Positions 20,965-32,828 of a DNA stretch of 64,000 bases are shown here, piece by piece (positions within the stretch are counted from its first letter, which is position 1; every line of letters starts with the position of its first letter). Where the stretch lies: the NCBI GenBank assembly GCA_033557465.1, contig CM066035.1, positions 907,091,309-907,155,308 on the forward strand. Reading direction: 5' to 3'. The translations under genes were made by a program, and so were the position numbers. The stretch comes from Ichthyophis bannanicus. Taxonomy: Eukaryota > Chordata > Amphibia > Gymnophiona > Ichthyophiidae. The notes under the pieces are model-generated. The model had not been told where the DNA came from. It saw only the letters and a list, made by a program, of their open reading frames with translations, and did not search any database.

Positions 20965-22585
20965 TGCCACATCCTTATCTGGGCCCAAGGGCTTACAGAC
21001 TGGAAGACGGCCTTGTATGTCCTCCCTGAATAAAGTTCCCTTTAAAGTGACCAGAGGATTCTGGGACTTGTAGTGCTCTTTACTCGTTGAGGGACAAGAA
21101 TTGTAGTTGAGTCGGTGGTTGTAAGGCGGCAAGAAATTTATTGTGGGGATTTTCCAGGTCATGCAAAAGGTTCAGTACACAACATAAGCAGAAGGATACA
21201 TCTCCAACGTAAAAGATGAACTCAGAACTAAATCAGGATAACGTAACAAAAGCTTTCCTTCACAGCTATTCTGCTTCTCATACACATTCACACCGGGGAC
21301 TGCCCCGTGTGGTCAATTAGCAGTAACACCAAACTTGTAACAGCCGTGGTTTCTCTATTGAAAGCACACAGTTCTTTACAGCACTGCTTAACTTCAGCCA
21401 GTGGTAAAAACTCAATAAACACAAACTTATCTTTCTTCAGCTTAAAGCAGAGACTGCCCTAGTCTTCCTATAGCATTTCCCAGATTCTCAGCTCATATTC
21501 TTCACTGCAGAATCTTTCCTTAGGGCTAAAGAACAGTCCATTGGAATGGGCAAACATTCAGAACTAGGCAAACATGAGTCTATTTGCATTCCTTCAGTAT
21601 CATCAGAGCAAATAGTGTTTCTCTCAAGGTTAGGAGTTTTCTCAAACTTTCTCTCTTTCAAGAACTCCTGAAATTGGCTCCACAGCAACTCAGCCTGCGT
21701 TGGCACTTTTAAATTAGGGGAGTGAACCTTCTCTTCAGAGAATAGCTTCCTTAATGCCTCTAACTTTGAAGTTTCAAAGACTGTACTTTTAACAGGACTA
21801 TGGCTTTTAGCTTCTGATAAGCTCTCTACCCACTCCTTAATAGTGGAAGGTGAGGACTCAATTTCCTGCCCTTTAAAACTGGCAAATTGTCTCTTTGCTA
21901 GATTATCAGTAATGAAACTGCTGACTTTACCTTGGGGCTTTTCTTTCAGACAAACGCTGCTTTCTCCCCTCCTGGGTTCCTCCAGGCTCTAAAATGTAGG
22001 GTCCTTCCGTCCTACTCCAGTCCCTCTGAGGTAGCTGCTTTCTGGGGAAATTCCCTCTGGCTTTCTCCTCCAGCTAAGCACAGCTTCAGCTTCTTTCTTT
22101 CCTCTCTCAGCTTTCCAGCTCCAACAGCAGTTCCTGTTCCTTGCTCCAGGTCCACCTCTCCTCCGTTCACTTGTGCCTCTGCCTTCAGTTGCTGTCTCTG
22201 TATCTCTCTCCACCGGGTCTTTCTCTCCCGTGTCTGAGATTGTGTCAGGGCTCCAGCCTGAACCTCTGTTTCCTTCACTTCCTTCACCTCCTCGATCACC
22301 ACTCTGATGACCACCACTTCTTTGATGATTCTTGCTTTGCTCTGCTCGTGGTTTTAAACACTGCTGCCTGCTAAGCCTTCCCTGTTCTCAGCACCTGTGT
22401 GACCAATCAGCAGGGAAGCCTGTCTCCACCCCTGAGCTAGGGCGTGGCCTGACTTTTGCAGGGAGCTGACTTTTCCTCTGACTTGGCTTGTAATTCCCCT
22501 GCACATGTGCACTGCCATTCACTTCCAAGGGGAATTCAGGATTTTCATCCAGTTCCATGTCTTCTAGAGGGCTTTCGACACCACA
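20965..22585 (-). mobile_element. LTR-like element X1 (1621 bp, antisense)
   Basis: The ends are TG...CA: in sense, TGTGGTGTCG at 22585 and GATGTGGCA at 20965. A 4-bp target duplication 'gtag' lies at 20961-20964 and 22586-22589, interrupting the B3 left ITR. An AATAAA (sense) lies at 21142-21137, about 170 bases before the 3' end. An ATG sits at nucleotide 28, exactly as in X2 and X3. There is no second LTR or internal retroviral region, so it reads as a solo LTR or a self-contained LTR-like unit. X2 is almost the same length (1620 bp). Confidence 0.7.
21488..22558 (-). pseudogene. X1 ORF, degenerate, unknown function
   Basis: Reading from the ATG at 22558, the first 56 codons ('MELDENPEFPLEVNGS') stop near 22388. 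In-frame pieces continue with charged Glu/Arg-rich sequence (22213-21989) and end with a 72-codon block (21706-21488). That block contains 'QAELLWSQFQEFLKER' and 'PIPMDCSLAL', matching the C-terminus of the X2 ORF ('QAELLLREFKEFLDKR', 'QPMDCST'). I do not recognise the protein. No RT, protease, envelope or transposase motif is present. The shared C-terminus in two diverged copies suggests past coding constraint. Confidence 0.5.
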
Positions 22586-22867
22586 GTAGTCCCCTTCCCA
22601 CCCAAGGGTGCCATCTTGCTCAGTCTCCTTTTTTCCGCGGAGCCTAATGGACATACATCCAGTTTCCCCAGAAAAACTCTTTGCTATATCCTTAAAAAAT
22701 TAGCTGTTTCTGGTTTGCATACCGGTTCCTCTTCCTGCCTCGAGCTGGCACCGGGTCCAGCGCTATTCTTGGCTCTTTCCATCTTTTTTTCATTGAGATT
22801 TGCCTCGACTGGCTTTCACACCCTTTTTCACCTGGGGGTCGTTGACCCCGGCTGGGTGTCTCCCATC

Positions 22868-23568
22868 ATGTCTGCCGGCGGGTTCAAAAATTGTGACCGC
22901 TGCAGTCAAACCATCTCTGTCACCGACACCCATGTTTGCTGTTGCGCTGCCTGGGACTGGACCATGATATCACCTCTTGTGACCTGTGTCAGGCCATGAT
23001 GTTCAAAACTAATAAAAAGAGGTCGCAGGAGAAACTGTTCCCGAGGTCCGACTTGGCACCGGCCTCCCTGTCGCCGAGTTCGAAGCCCAGCATTTCTCAT
23101 GAGGCCCGAGCGTCCTCGGAATCCTGTGGTGGCGGCTCCTCCGAGAAGACCTCGGACCCAAGGCGAAAGAAGAAAAAGTCCTCGAAGTCCGTCGAGGTTC
23201 CACCGGGAAAAGCCGGTAAGATAAATCAAAAGGACTTGGGCGACGAGAAGCATCCCACCAAGGTCCTCAAGAAGGATTCCTAGGCTGGCGGAGACCATGT
23301 GAGATTCCTCGAGGCCATAGTCCTCATTAATGATGCACTCGCGAGAGTGCCGGCACCGGGCCTGAAATCCTCAGTGCCCATGCCGAAAGCTGCGGAGCTT
23401 TCTGGCTTGGAATCCAGAATTGCAACCATGGAGCAGAACATCACTGCTATCCTGGACATGCAGCAGGCAGTGATGTCAGTTTTGTCCGCATCATCTGCCC
23501 CGACGACCAGGCCCCCAACTGCGGGGGAGTCCCCGGTTGTTAAGCTGAGTGCCACTGGCGTCAGGTAA
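22868..23568 (+). pseudogene. gag: DIRS B3 gag remnant
   Basis: Starts 'MSAGGFKNCDRCSQTISVTD' with the family zinc-module pattern, shifts frame within about 35 codons, and continues as Lys/Ser-rich pieces ('RRKKKKSSKSVE') with stops. The last piece ends 'SASSAPTTRPPTAGES', the mid-gag region in B2 and B6. Beyond it the sequence jumps to YR, so the gag C-terminus is deleted. Confidence 0.7.
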
Positions 23569-23599
23569 GCCCTCAGCCCCGGTCCCGTTCCTCAGGCAT

Positions 23600-24577
23600 C
23601 TGGTCCTCCCCGGCAAGTTTCCAAGACTCGGACCCACCAGACAGGCTTACGCCTTTAAGTGGAGGAGATTCTCCACCTGCTGTGTGGAGAAGGAGGAGAA
23701 TCCCTTCTCCTGCCATGTGCAACTGGTTCTTCAGTATCTACTACATGTCTCACACACTGAGCTGAAATCCAACTTAGTGAGCATGCATCTGAATGCCACA
23801 GCCGCACACCACCATCCTATAGAGAGGAAACCCCTCTCAAGCCAGCCCCTGGTCTCCAGGTTCCTCTGTGGCCTCCTGTTATCCAGGCCCTCTCTCTGCT
23901 CTCCAGCAGCAGAGTGGAACCTCAATGTGGTGCTCTCTCAGCTCACCAAACCACTGTTTGAGCCCCTGGGCACTTGTCACCTTCGTTACCTATCATGGAA
24001 AGTGTTTTTTCTGGTAGCCCTCGTGTCCACTCGTCGAGTGAGTGAACTCCAGGCTCTGGTGGCAGATCCACCATATACAAGGTTCTACAAGAACAGGGTA
24101 GTGCTCTGCACACACCCCAAATCCCTCCCGAAGGTGGTATCTCCTTTTCACCTCAACCAAGAAGTGGTCCTCCCCATCTTCTCCCCACAGCCTCATGCCA
24201 GCAGGGAGGAACTGGATTGCAAAAAGGCCCTGTCCTTCTACTTACAGTGGACTCAGGTCCATCGCAAAGCTCGTCAGCTTTTCGTATCATATGACCCCAG
24301 TAGACTGGGGCTCCCTGTGACTAAGTGAACTCTGTCCATTTGGGTGTCAGACTGTATTACTCTCGACTATGAGCGAGCTGGCCTCTTCTTTGAGCACCAG
24401 ATCACAGTGCATCACGTGAGGGCGATGGCCACGTTGGTGGCCAACCTCCGCTCAGTGTCGGTGATGGAGATCTGCAAGGCTGCCACATGGTCTTCAGTTC
24501 ATATGTTCGCAGCTCACTATTGCCTGGAGAGCGAGTCCTGCAGGGACAGTGCCTTTGGCCAGGCATCTCGGGGGTAG
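23600..24577 (+). pseudogene. yr: DIRS B3 tyrosine recombinase (broken)
   Basis: From 'RQAYAFKWRRFSTCC' the YR reads openly through 'VSTRRVSELQALVADPP' (first catalytic Arg) to a stop at 24328. The last part restarts in a shifted frame ('ITVHHVRAMATLV', 'FAAHYCLESES'), so HxxR and Tyr are visible but separated by the break. Some left-hand YR sequence is lost in the deletion joining gag to YR. Confidence 0.8.
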
Positions 24578-24754
24578 GCAACTCCTGCCCTCTGAACTTT
24601 CTGTGTTCAGGCTACTGGAGTGATAGTGTCTCTGGATGCTAGGATCGTGCAGAATCTCTCAGTGGGGACTCACCTTCTCTAACTCACGGCTAACCGATAG
24701 GTCGTCATTGGTGCTGTCGTGGTTCAGGTCCTCGGCAGCCTGGAGCTAGGGAGT

Positions 24755-24852
24755 CCCATATGTGAGGACTGACTTCCTGTGTGTTCCTGGAGAAAACATA
24801 GTTATTCACCTGTAACAGGTGTTCTCCAGGGATAGCAGGAATCAGTCTTCAC
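24755..24852. repeat. B3 internal complementary region
   Basis: 'gtgtgttcctggagaaaaca' and 'tagttattcacctgtaacag' complement B3's left and right ends respectively. Non-coding spacer (24853-24930) and the right ITR follow. Confidence 0.85.
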
Positions 24853-25110
24853 AACCCTCTCTCCTCCCCTGGGAGTTGCCTCCCTACTTTGTTTTATTTT
24901 TGCTGCCATCTTAGCTATGTCAAATGACTGAGCAAGATGGCACCCTTGGGCGGGAAGAGAACCACGCATGTGTGGTAGCATGTCCCAAAGGCTTTCTTTG
25001 AAAACTGGGGAAATGCTCCGCATGGGCTCCGTCGGCACTGACGTCACCGATATGTAAGGACTGATTCCTGCTGTCCCTGGAGAACATCTGTTACAGGTGA
25101 GTAACTACAT

Positions 25111-25365
25111 TTATTGGCAGGGCCGGTGCAAGGAGATGAGGCATCTTGGGTGAACCTCATCTTTATGCCCTCATCCCCTGGAACCGATAGTGGCGGCAAT
25201 AGCCGCAAACAGCCCCGCAGAGCTTACCTTTAAGCTTTGGTGCCATGGGGTTGTTTGCTTCTGCTGTTGTCTGATGCCCAATGCCGACTTCCTATGCAAA
25301 CAGGAAGACAGTATTAGACATTGGAGAGGGATGGAAGCAAACAGTGCTGCGACGCCGAAGCTTGA
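25111..25365. other. Unclassified flank right of B3
   Basis: 255 bases with no ORF I can assign, beginning 'ttattggcagggccggtgca'. It may be the 3' UTR of the LINE on the minus strand that follows. Confidence 0.3.
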
Positions 25366-25878
25366 AGATAAGGAAACACAAAGGAGAACAGGTGAGTCAA
25401 GATCCAAAATCGGCATCGAAGACTTTTCAGCCTGGATTTGAAAAGGGTCAGAGAAAGCGCCTGATGTACAGACTGAGGTAGTTTGTTCCAGGCATAAGAA
25501 GTAGCAAGGTGAAAGGAGCGAAGTGTGGAGTTAGCAATAGAAGAGAAGGGCACAGAAAGAAGAGATTTGCCAGAAGAGCGGAGTTCCCGAGAAGGGGTGT
25601 AGGGAGAGTTAAGAGAGGAAAGGTAGTGAGGAGCTGCAGAGTGAATGCACTTACAGGTTAGAAGAAGAAGTTTGAACTGGATGCAGGAGCCAATGAAGTG
25701 ACTTGAGAAGAGGGGCAATATAAGCATGTTGAGGCTGGTGGAAGATTAGCTGTGCAGCAGAGTGTTGAACAGATTGAAGGGGGGAGAGATAATAGAGAGG
25801 GAGACCAGCAAAGAGTAGGTTGCAATAGTCTAGATGGGAGGTGACTAAGGATTGGATAAGTGTCTTAGTAATGTGTTC
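25366..25878 (-). pseudogene. CR1/L2-like LINE, RT C-terminus and 3' UTR
   Basis: Antisense translation shows 'LDYCNLLFAGLP' near 25840-25800, then 'HSAAPHYLSSL', 'PSRELRSS' and 'YAWNKLP'. This is the conserved C-terminal part of RT from Jockey-superclade LINEs (CR1/L2). Stops and frameshifts are present. The same family recurs at 63360-64000 with about the same spacing, so it is a dispersed repeat. The remaining RT is absent. Confidence 0.7.
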
Positions 25879-26140
25879 AGAATGCCATGTTGGTGTTCTC
25901 CTTTACCACTATATCTGGCTTCCTTGCATCCAGGTTTTTATCAGTCAGAATGGGAGTATCCCAGATACTCATAACCTCTTCATTCTCCATAATTCTCTTA
26001 GGGTCATGATCCCAGTGCTTTTCCTCTGTGGATACCCAGCTGTTTGGGGTACTGATGAAGCCCCTTTGAATTCTTCCCTCTTTTGCATTGTCTGTCTTGC
26101 CTTGTTTACTCCTGGTGGATAGAGTATTTTCATATGTTTC
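25879..26140 (-). pseudogene. Fragment resembling REL-endonuclease LINE C-terminus
   Basis: The minus strand reads 'IWDTPILTDKNLDARKPDIV' ending at the junction with the previous LINE. The 'D.P..TD....A.(R/K)PDIVV' pattern occurs in the restriction-like endonuclease domain of non-LTR elements such as R4/Dong-type lineages. Only this short stretch is recognisable; the rest up to 26470 is not. Confidence 0.4.
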
Positions 26141-26469
26141 GAGGATCTTCCAGGCCTCTCCTAGAATGAGGTGGAGCCCTCCACTTTGAGACCCAAAACT
26201 TTTTACTGTCTCCTACTCAGTTCTGTTGGTTAGCACATGCTGTATTGATCAGAATCTGAGCCAGCATGCAGACACAGTATAACACAATTAACTTCTAGAA
26301 CCTTAAAGTTTTATTTTGAAAGAAATTCCAGTTAAATGGCTGTGAAAGAATGTAGATGGTATATTCCACAGCTTACCCACTTCAGCCCTGCAGTAGTGAG
26401 TTTGGCTTCTCATGACACAGAGTGCTCATCATAATAAGTGGTAAACTGCATATGACCTAATGAACTTGC
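26141..26469. other. No gene recognised
   Basis: A/T-rich sequence without a recognisable frame or repeat unit. Confidence 0.4.
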
Positions 26470-27666
26470 TTTTTAAAAAAAAACAGAATTTATTCTGTAG
26501 CTTTTCTTCCTTCTTGGACTGGCTACCATTTTGTTTTGGTGATAAATTCCACAGCGTTCTGTATTGATCGAAGAGAACACCACAGATTCTGAGGCAGCCC
26601 ATAATAAATAATATTACAGTAATCTAATAAAGGCAAAACAGTTAATTGGACAACCAAATGCAAATCTTTGGCAGTCAAATGATGCGTAAGGCTTCTAACC
26701 TGACGCAGTTTTTAAAATGCAGAGCGAATAACATATAAGACCTGAGGACGTAATGAAAGTATGTAGTTCAAGGTAATGGACCTCATGACAAGGAGGGACA
26801 AAATAACCGTCCAAGCAAAGAGTAGCGACCCCAAAGCTCAATATGAAAGTTGGTGATTACTATTGCTTCAGTCTTTCTAGAATTTAGCTTCATGCCATTT
26901 TGTAATAACTATGAAGAAATGGCCTAGAAGTTCTGCATCAATGGAAATTGCATAAAATTATTATCCATTGAGAAAGGGACAAACAGTACAATATCATCTT
27001 CATAAATACTGAATAAGATATTCCTCTGTTTAAATAGCTGACAAAACGGAATCAAATATATATTAGAGATGCAGAGAGAAATGAGCCTTGCAGAGCTCCT
27101 TTCATGAGTGAATATAGGCGGGACAGGGTATCACCAGCTAAACCTCACTATGATCAGTCTGATAAAAAAAGACTGAAACCATGACAAGACTAATCCCCCA
27201 ATTTTTCAAAGCCAGTAATCTATTTCATAAAATATCAGGCAATACTGAATCAAAAGCTGATGAGAGATTTGAATAAAAATAAGCAAGAACGCTGGTCCAG
27301 TTCTATCTAGACCACACAATAATTGATCAAACAGGGAGGCCAGTAATGTCTCTGGACTATGCCCACACCAGAAACTCTGTTGCCACGTGTCTAATTGAGG
27401 ACAAACTACTTGTTCAGTCATCTTACTTATAAAAGGAAGGTTAGAAATTGGTCAATAGTTATCCACAGTAGATGGCACCAACTGTGCGTTTTTGAATTTT
27501 GGGCTTACAACTGCTTGTTTAGGACAAGAGAAGCTTTAATCACAACAGTTAAAAAGGAACTAACATCCTCTTGTGCTAGCTTCACCAAGATAGCAGGAAT
27601 TAGATCCATTGATGAACCAGCTGCACGCAGTTGGGAAAGTGCCTGCCTGGTAGTGTCAACAGTGAT
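26470..27666 (-). pseudogene. CR1/L2-like LINE RT, decayed (3' portion)
   Basis: On the minus strand, in order: 'MDLIPAILVKLAQED' (27620-27570), 'VPSTVDNY' then 'PISNLPFISK' (27480-27425), 'YEDDIVLFVP' (the FADD-like box, near 26990), 'GMKLNSRKTEAIVI' (near 26890) and 'LLDYCNIIYYGLP' (near 26610). These are the ordered RT motifs of a Jockey-superclade LINE. Many stops and indels show great age. The upstream coding part lies on the other side of DIRS A2 at 43620-44103. Confidence 0.65.
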
Positions 27667-27766
27667 TCCTTAGTGTCCCTCAAGTCTAGTCCCAACCTCT
27701 GGGTTTTGCTCCTCCTACAGCAGCTTGGAGACTGAGAAACATCATTCTTTTATGATGACACTGATC
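27667..27766. repeat. A2 left ITR, first piece
   Basis: Complement of 43520-43619, including 'gggttttgctcctcctacag'. The remaining ITR (36410-36443) lies beyond B4. Confidence 0.85.
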
Positions 27767-28920
27767 TTTCTCCAGGACCAAGCAGGAAGTCCTCACATAT
27801 GGGTGACGTCGGTGCCGACGGAGCCCCCGTGCGGAGCATTTCCACAGCTTTCAAAGAAAGCCCTTTGGAAATGCAGTGCGCCTGCGTGGTCCCCTTCCCG
27901 CCCAAGGCTGCCATTTTGCTCAGTCTTTCTTTTTCCGCAGAGCCCGACGGACGTATGTTCGTGTCACCCGGGAAAAGTTGATTTTTTTCTGCGATTTTCG
28001 CATTGTTTTATCCGGTTCGACGCCGGTTCCCCTTTCCGTCTGGGTTCGGTACACCGGTATCGAGTCCGGAGTTTTGATTTTCGGTTTTTGTCCTTGTGTG
28101 TTTTCACTGACAGCCCGGACGTTTGACCTTGCAGGGGCCCTTTTTCCCCCGATGGCTGCCAGCGGGTTCAAAAACTGTGATCAGTGCAAGAAGCTTATGT
28201 CTCTCACCGATACACATGACTGCTGCCTCTAATGCCTCAGGCCCGACCATGACTCGCTGGCCGGTGGCCCGTGCAGCAAAATGTAGTCGAAGGCGCTTTG
28301 GAGCCGTCAGCATCAACGTGAGCGAATTTTCTCTGACTCCGCGTCTGACCGGGCCCGGACTTCGTCAGAGGCCTCGACATCTCGGGAGTCTGACCCTGAG
28401 CGCCGTCGGGGTTCCTCTGAAAGGGAGTCTCCCACATGGGAGCACAGAAGGAAGAAAAAGCTTGCGAGGGCGGCGTCGGTGGAGGCCCCTGGTTCCTCGA
28501 GGGCCAGGTCGCGTAACCCTGACCGCCGCCCCGGGCTCTCGGAGTCGGAGAGGCCTTTCAAGCTACCTCGTGTGGAGCCGGAGTCCCCGAGTCACGTAAG
28601 TGCAGTTGTCCTCGTGGACTCTCCTCTGGGGGAGCCGATGTTGGGCCCGACACTGTCGGGGCCTGAGTCGGGAGCTGCTGAGTTTCCTGAGCTTGGACTC
28701 AGTTTGACGGCCTTGGAGAGCAGCTTGGCTGCCTTCATGGAACAGCAGCGGGTGCTGATCGCCGGTCTGACAGGTGCATCTGCCCCGACCACCGGGACCT
28801 CGACGTCTAAGTCGACCCCGGAGACCGAGCCGATCCTTGAGTCAATGAAGTCTCGAGTCGATCCTCGGTCAAGGTCCCCCTCGACCTCCTGTGCGGGGTC
28901 GAGGTTGTCGACGCCGATAC

Positions 28921-30408
28921 ATAGAAACATAATGACAGAAAAAGACCACATGGCCTATCTAGTCTGTTCTTCCATAACAACAACTACAACAGTCCACTTT
29001 TTACCTTTAGAGATCCTCTGTGTTGGTCCCATGCTTTTTTGAATTCAGTTACTGTCCTCATCTCTACCACCTCCACTGGGAGACTATTCCATGGATCCAC
29101 TACTCTTTCCATAAAGAAATATTTCCGCATATCACTCCTGAATCTATCTCCCTTCACCCTCATCCCATGTCCCCTCGTAGCAGAACTTGCTTTCAATTCA
29201 AAGAGGCTCTCTCCCTGAACATTTATGCCACGGAGGTATTTAAACATCTCAATCATATCACCTCTATCCCGCCTTTCTTCTATAGTGTACATATTAAGAT
29301 CCTTAAGTCTGTCCTCATATGCTTTATAATGAAGCCCATTAATCATTTTAGTAGCAACCCTCTGCACCGACTCCATCCTGTTCACATCCTTTTGAAGGTG
29401 CGGTCTCCAGAATTGCACACCATACTCCAAATGAGGTCGCACCAAAGACTTATACAGAGGCATTATCACCTCCTTTTTTCTGCTAGCCATTCCTCTCCGT
29501 ATGCACCCAAGCATCCTTCTAGCTTTTGCCGTCGCCTTTTCTACCTGTTTAGCTACTTTAAGATCATCAGACACAACCATGCCTAGGTCCCGCCCTTCTT
29601 TAGTGGACAAAAGTACTTCACCTCCTATACTGTATTGCTCCCTTGGATTGCTGCAGCCCAAATGCATGACCTTACATTTTTTAACATTAAATCCCAGCTG
29701 CCAAATTCTAGACCATTCTTCAAGCTTAGCTAGATCCCTCCTCATGTTATCTACACCTTCCTGGGTGTCTACTCTATTGCAGATTTTGGTATCATCTGCA
29801 AAGAGGCAAACCTTAAGCCGACAGCCCTTCCGCTATATCACTAACAAAGATGTTAAAAAGAATCGGACCAAGGACAGATCCCTGGGGCACACCACTGGTA
29901 ACATCCATCTCCTCAGAGTGAGCTCCATTTACTTGTACTCTTTGTCGCCTCCCACCCAACCAATTTCTAACCCAAGCAGTAACTTTAGGGTCCATCCCTA
30001 GGGTGCTCAGTTTGTTTATAAGTCGCCTGTGAGGAACAGTGTCAAAGGCTTTACTGAAATCTAAATACACCACATCTAGAGCTCTCCCTCGGTCCAACTC
30101 CCTGGTCACCCAGTCAAAGAAATCAATCAGATTTGTCTGACAAGACATGCCTCTGGTGAATCCATGCTGCCTCGGATCCTGTAATCCGCTGGACTCCAGA
30201 AACTTCACTATTTTCTCTTTCAGCAGCATTTCCAATAATTTACTCACCACCGAAGTTAAACTAACCGGCCTGTAGTTTTCAACCACATCCTTACTTCCGC
30301 TTTTGTGTAAAGGCACCACATGAGCCTCTCTCCAGTCCTTTGGCACCACTCCCGACTCCAATGAGGCATTGAAAAGGTCAGTCAGTGGAGTTGCTAGAAC
30401 GTCCCCAA
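28921..30408 (-). mobile_element. CR1-like LINE, 5'-truncated, in B4 gag
   Basis: A 1488-bp antisense insertion flanked by a short duplication 'gatac' (28916-28920 and 30409-30413). Its 3' end in sense is 'gtcattatgtttctat'. It encodes the RT palm and C-terminus. 5' truncation with a short target duplication is typical of LINE insertion. It is younger than B4. Confidence 0.8.
28984..30361 (-). pseudogene. LINE reverse transcriptase (frameshifted)
   Basis: Sense reading from 30361: '[20 protein letters not shown]', '[18 protein letters not shown]' (motif A with catalytic Asp), '[19 protein letters not shown]' (motif B). The frame breaks near 29813-29750 across the YADD region, so the catalytic box is not in a clean frame. 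The second frame (29745-28984) gives 'GFNVKKCKVMHLG', 'SLVRPHLEYGVQFWRPHL' and 'VVDPWNSLPVEVVEM', the C-terminal RT region of CR1/Jockey-type LINEs. One frameshift separates two long, otherwise clean frames, so this is a fairly young copy. Confidence 0.8.
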
Positions 30409-32828
30409 GATACCCTCGGCATTGGGGCGGGTGGCACCGAGGTCCACACGGCCGGAGCCGCTCGATTCCTCCTCGGAGGAGTCGGAGTGGGAGACGGAGG
30501 ATGAGGAGTCCCCGGACACCTTCCGGACCCGGTGCGTCCCTTCGGTCTCACCGGAGTCCGAGCCTCGGAGACGGTCCCCCCCGGAGGATACCCGGTTCTT
30601 GGACTTTGTGAGGGACATGGCCAAAGCCTTAGCCTTCCCCGCGGACGCCGAGGAGGAACCTCGAGTCGAGGAACTCGATGCCCTCCAGTATGATTTTCCT
30701 CTGAAGGAAGCCTTTACTGTACTGTTTCCTCCGATGCTGGAGCGGCTGCTCTTCCGTATGTGGGAGGCACCGGCCTCAACGCTGGTTCTTAGGAAATGGG
30801 TCAATTCTATTTATCGAGTCTGTAAGAGCCCTGGGTTCCAAAAGGCGCTGCTACCGCACCACTCCATGGTTGTGGAATCGGCCATGCACCGTCTGAAGAT
30901 TCAGAAGATGCATTCCTTGGTGCCCCCCGGCCGGGAGGCCCGGAACCTGGATGCCCTTGGTAGAAAGTGCTTCCAGGGCTCTAGGCTATCTTGCCGTGTC
31001 CAGACCTACCAGCTGTACATGGGCATGTACCTACGAGACCTGGCAAAGGAGATTGCCGGGTTCTCAGCTGGCCTCTCCGAGGAACCTTTGCAGAGGTTCA
31101 AGGCTTTGTCAACAGGGATTCGAGAGTGCTTGTTTATCTCTCGAGCAGCCTATGATGGCTTCGAGGCTTCGGCCCGGGTAGCAGCGGCCGGCATCGGTGC
31201 ACGCCGTCAGGCCTGGCTACAGTCATCAGACCTGGAGCCATGGGTGCAGGACAAGTTGGTCGATGTCCCCTGTCGAGGTGAAAACCTTTTCGGTAAGCCC
31301 ATGACTGAAAAGGCTGCAGAAATCGAGACTGAGACTCTCACCAGGACAAGGCTGTCCAGGAAGACTTCTTCCCCTTCTCAGAAAAAGAAGAGCTCGGGAA
31401 AGAAGTCCTTTTTCCCGATGAAGGGTGCTGCCTACAAATCCTACCCTCAATATCAGGCTTCTCCAGCTCCCCAACAGGGCCAGCAGGCCAAGGGGCAGGG
31501 GCATGGGCCCGTAGGCAGAAGACCCCCAAGCTGCCAGCTCCGGCTCCTGCACAGCAGGGAGCGGGGTTATGACTCTCACAGCATAGCCTCTCCTCCACAG
31601 CTGGCTCCACTCAGCACAGGAGGACGGCTGACTCTGTACACCTACAGGTGGCCAGCCATCACAGGGGATACCTGGGTTCTAAGCATAGTCCAGAAGGGCT
31701 ATATGCTCCACTTCCACCAGCTACCCCCCGGGAGCCTCCAAGACTCCCTCTGCACAAAAACCTCCTCCTTCAGGAGTTGGCAAGTCTTCTAAAGGAACAG
31801 GTGGTGGAACCGGTGCCTCACCCAGACCACCGACAATATCTCAGATTTGTGGTGGGAGGAAACCATTTTCAGTACAGAGTACTTCCCTTTGGCCTAACTT
31901 CCGCCCCCAGGGTTTTCACCAAATACCTGGCGGTGGTGGCGGCCTATCTCAGGAATCAGGGAATTTTTGTCTTCCCATATCTGGACGACTGGCTCGTCAG
32001 GGGCCAGTCTCTCCAGGAGGCCAGACAAGCCACTCATCGCACTGTCTCTCTTCTTCAGCATCTGTGCTTTGTCATAAACTATGCAAAGTCCACTTTGCTC
32101 CCCTCACAGAACCTAGAGTTTATAGGGGCAAGATTAGACAGCCTGCAGGCAAAAGCTTACTTGCCCGAGGAGAGGGCCCACAGACTGATGGACTTGGCCA
32201 ACCAGTTCCAAAGCACTTCTCAGGTCTCCGCCAGGCACTTCCTGCGGCTCCTGGGCCACATGGCATCCACGGTACATGTGACTCCGAATGCCCGTCTGCA
32301 CATGCGGGCTGCTCAGTGGTGCCTCAGAGCTCAGTGGGCGCAAGCCACAGGCGACCTCCGAGACAGAGTAAAGGTGTCCAAACCACTTTTGGACTCCTTG
32401 CAGTGGTGGCTACATCTCCCAAACCTTCTCAAGGGTGTACCTTTTCAGGCCCTGACACACACAAGGGTGCTGACGACCGATGGTTCCTTAAAGGGCTGGG
32501 GTGCACATCGCCAGGGCATGTGCACTCAAGGCCTCTGGTCTCCTCGGGAGGCCACACAGCAGATCAATCTTCTGGAGCTGCGAGCAATCCACTTGGCTCT
32601 ATGAACATTTTCTCATGCCCTCTCTCACCAGTCTGTCTTAGTTCAGACAGACAATCAGGTAGCAATGTTCTATGTGAACAAGCAAGGGGGCACAGGGTCC
32701 AGACTCCTATGTCAGGAGGCACAGGCCCTTTGCTCCTTTGCAGTCCAACAAGGCATGTTTCTCAAAGCAGTTTATCTACCTGGTCAGGAGAATTTCCTAG
32801 CAGACAAGCTATGCAGGATTCTCCAGCC

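Larger units (their letters stand above)
20849..25110 (+). mobile_element. DIRS element B3, internally deleted, carrying X1
   Basis: The left ITR (20849-20964 and 22590-22621, split by X1) has 'gggacatgcttccatgtatg'. The right ITR (24931-25110) has the matching 'gtggtagcatgtccc'. gag is decayed, and a large internal deletion near 23570-23640 joins mid-gag to YR, removing RT, RNase H and the DAM-like domain. The element keeps the ICR and ITRs and so could in principle have been mobilised in trans. It lies tail to head against B1. Confidence 0.85.
28152..31570 (+). pseudogene. gag: DIRS B4 gag, interrupted by a LINE
   Basis: Starts 'MAASGFKNCDQCKKLMSLTD' and hits TAA at about 28230, inside the zinc module. 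It continues as Ser/Arg-rich sequence ('GSSRARSRNPDRRPG') to 28920. After the LINE it resumes at 30409 with '[19 protein letters not shown]', the core 'TYQLYMGMYLRDLAKEI' and the basic tail 'KKKSSGKKSFFP'. A one-base loss near 31510 throws the reading into the pol frame, so gag and the pol N-terminus form one open frame (30422-31792). The other copies end gag with their own stop. Confidence 0.8.

Noticed and set aside
21932..22374. Plus-strand frames inside X1
   Set aside because: They are antisense to the X1 ORF and rich in Ser/Leu/Pro from CT-rich sequence, and no other copy supports them.
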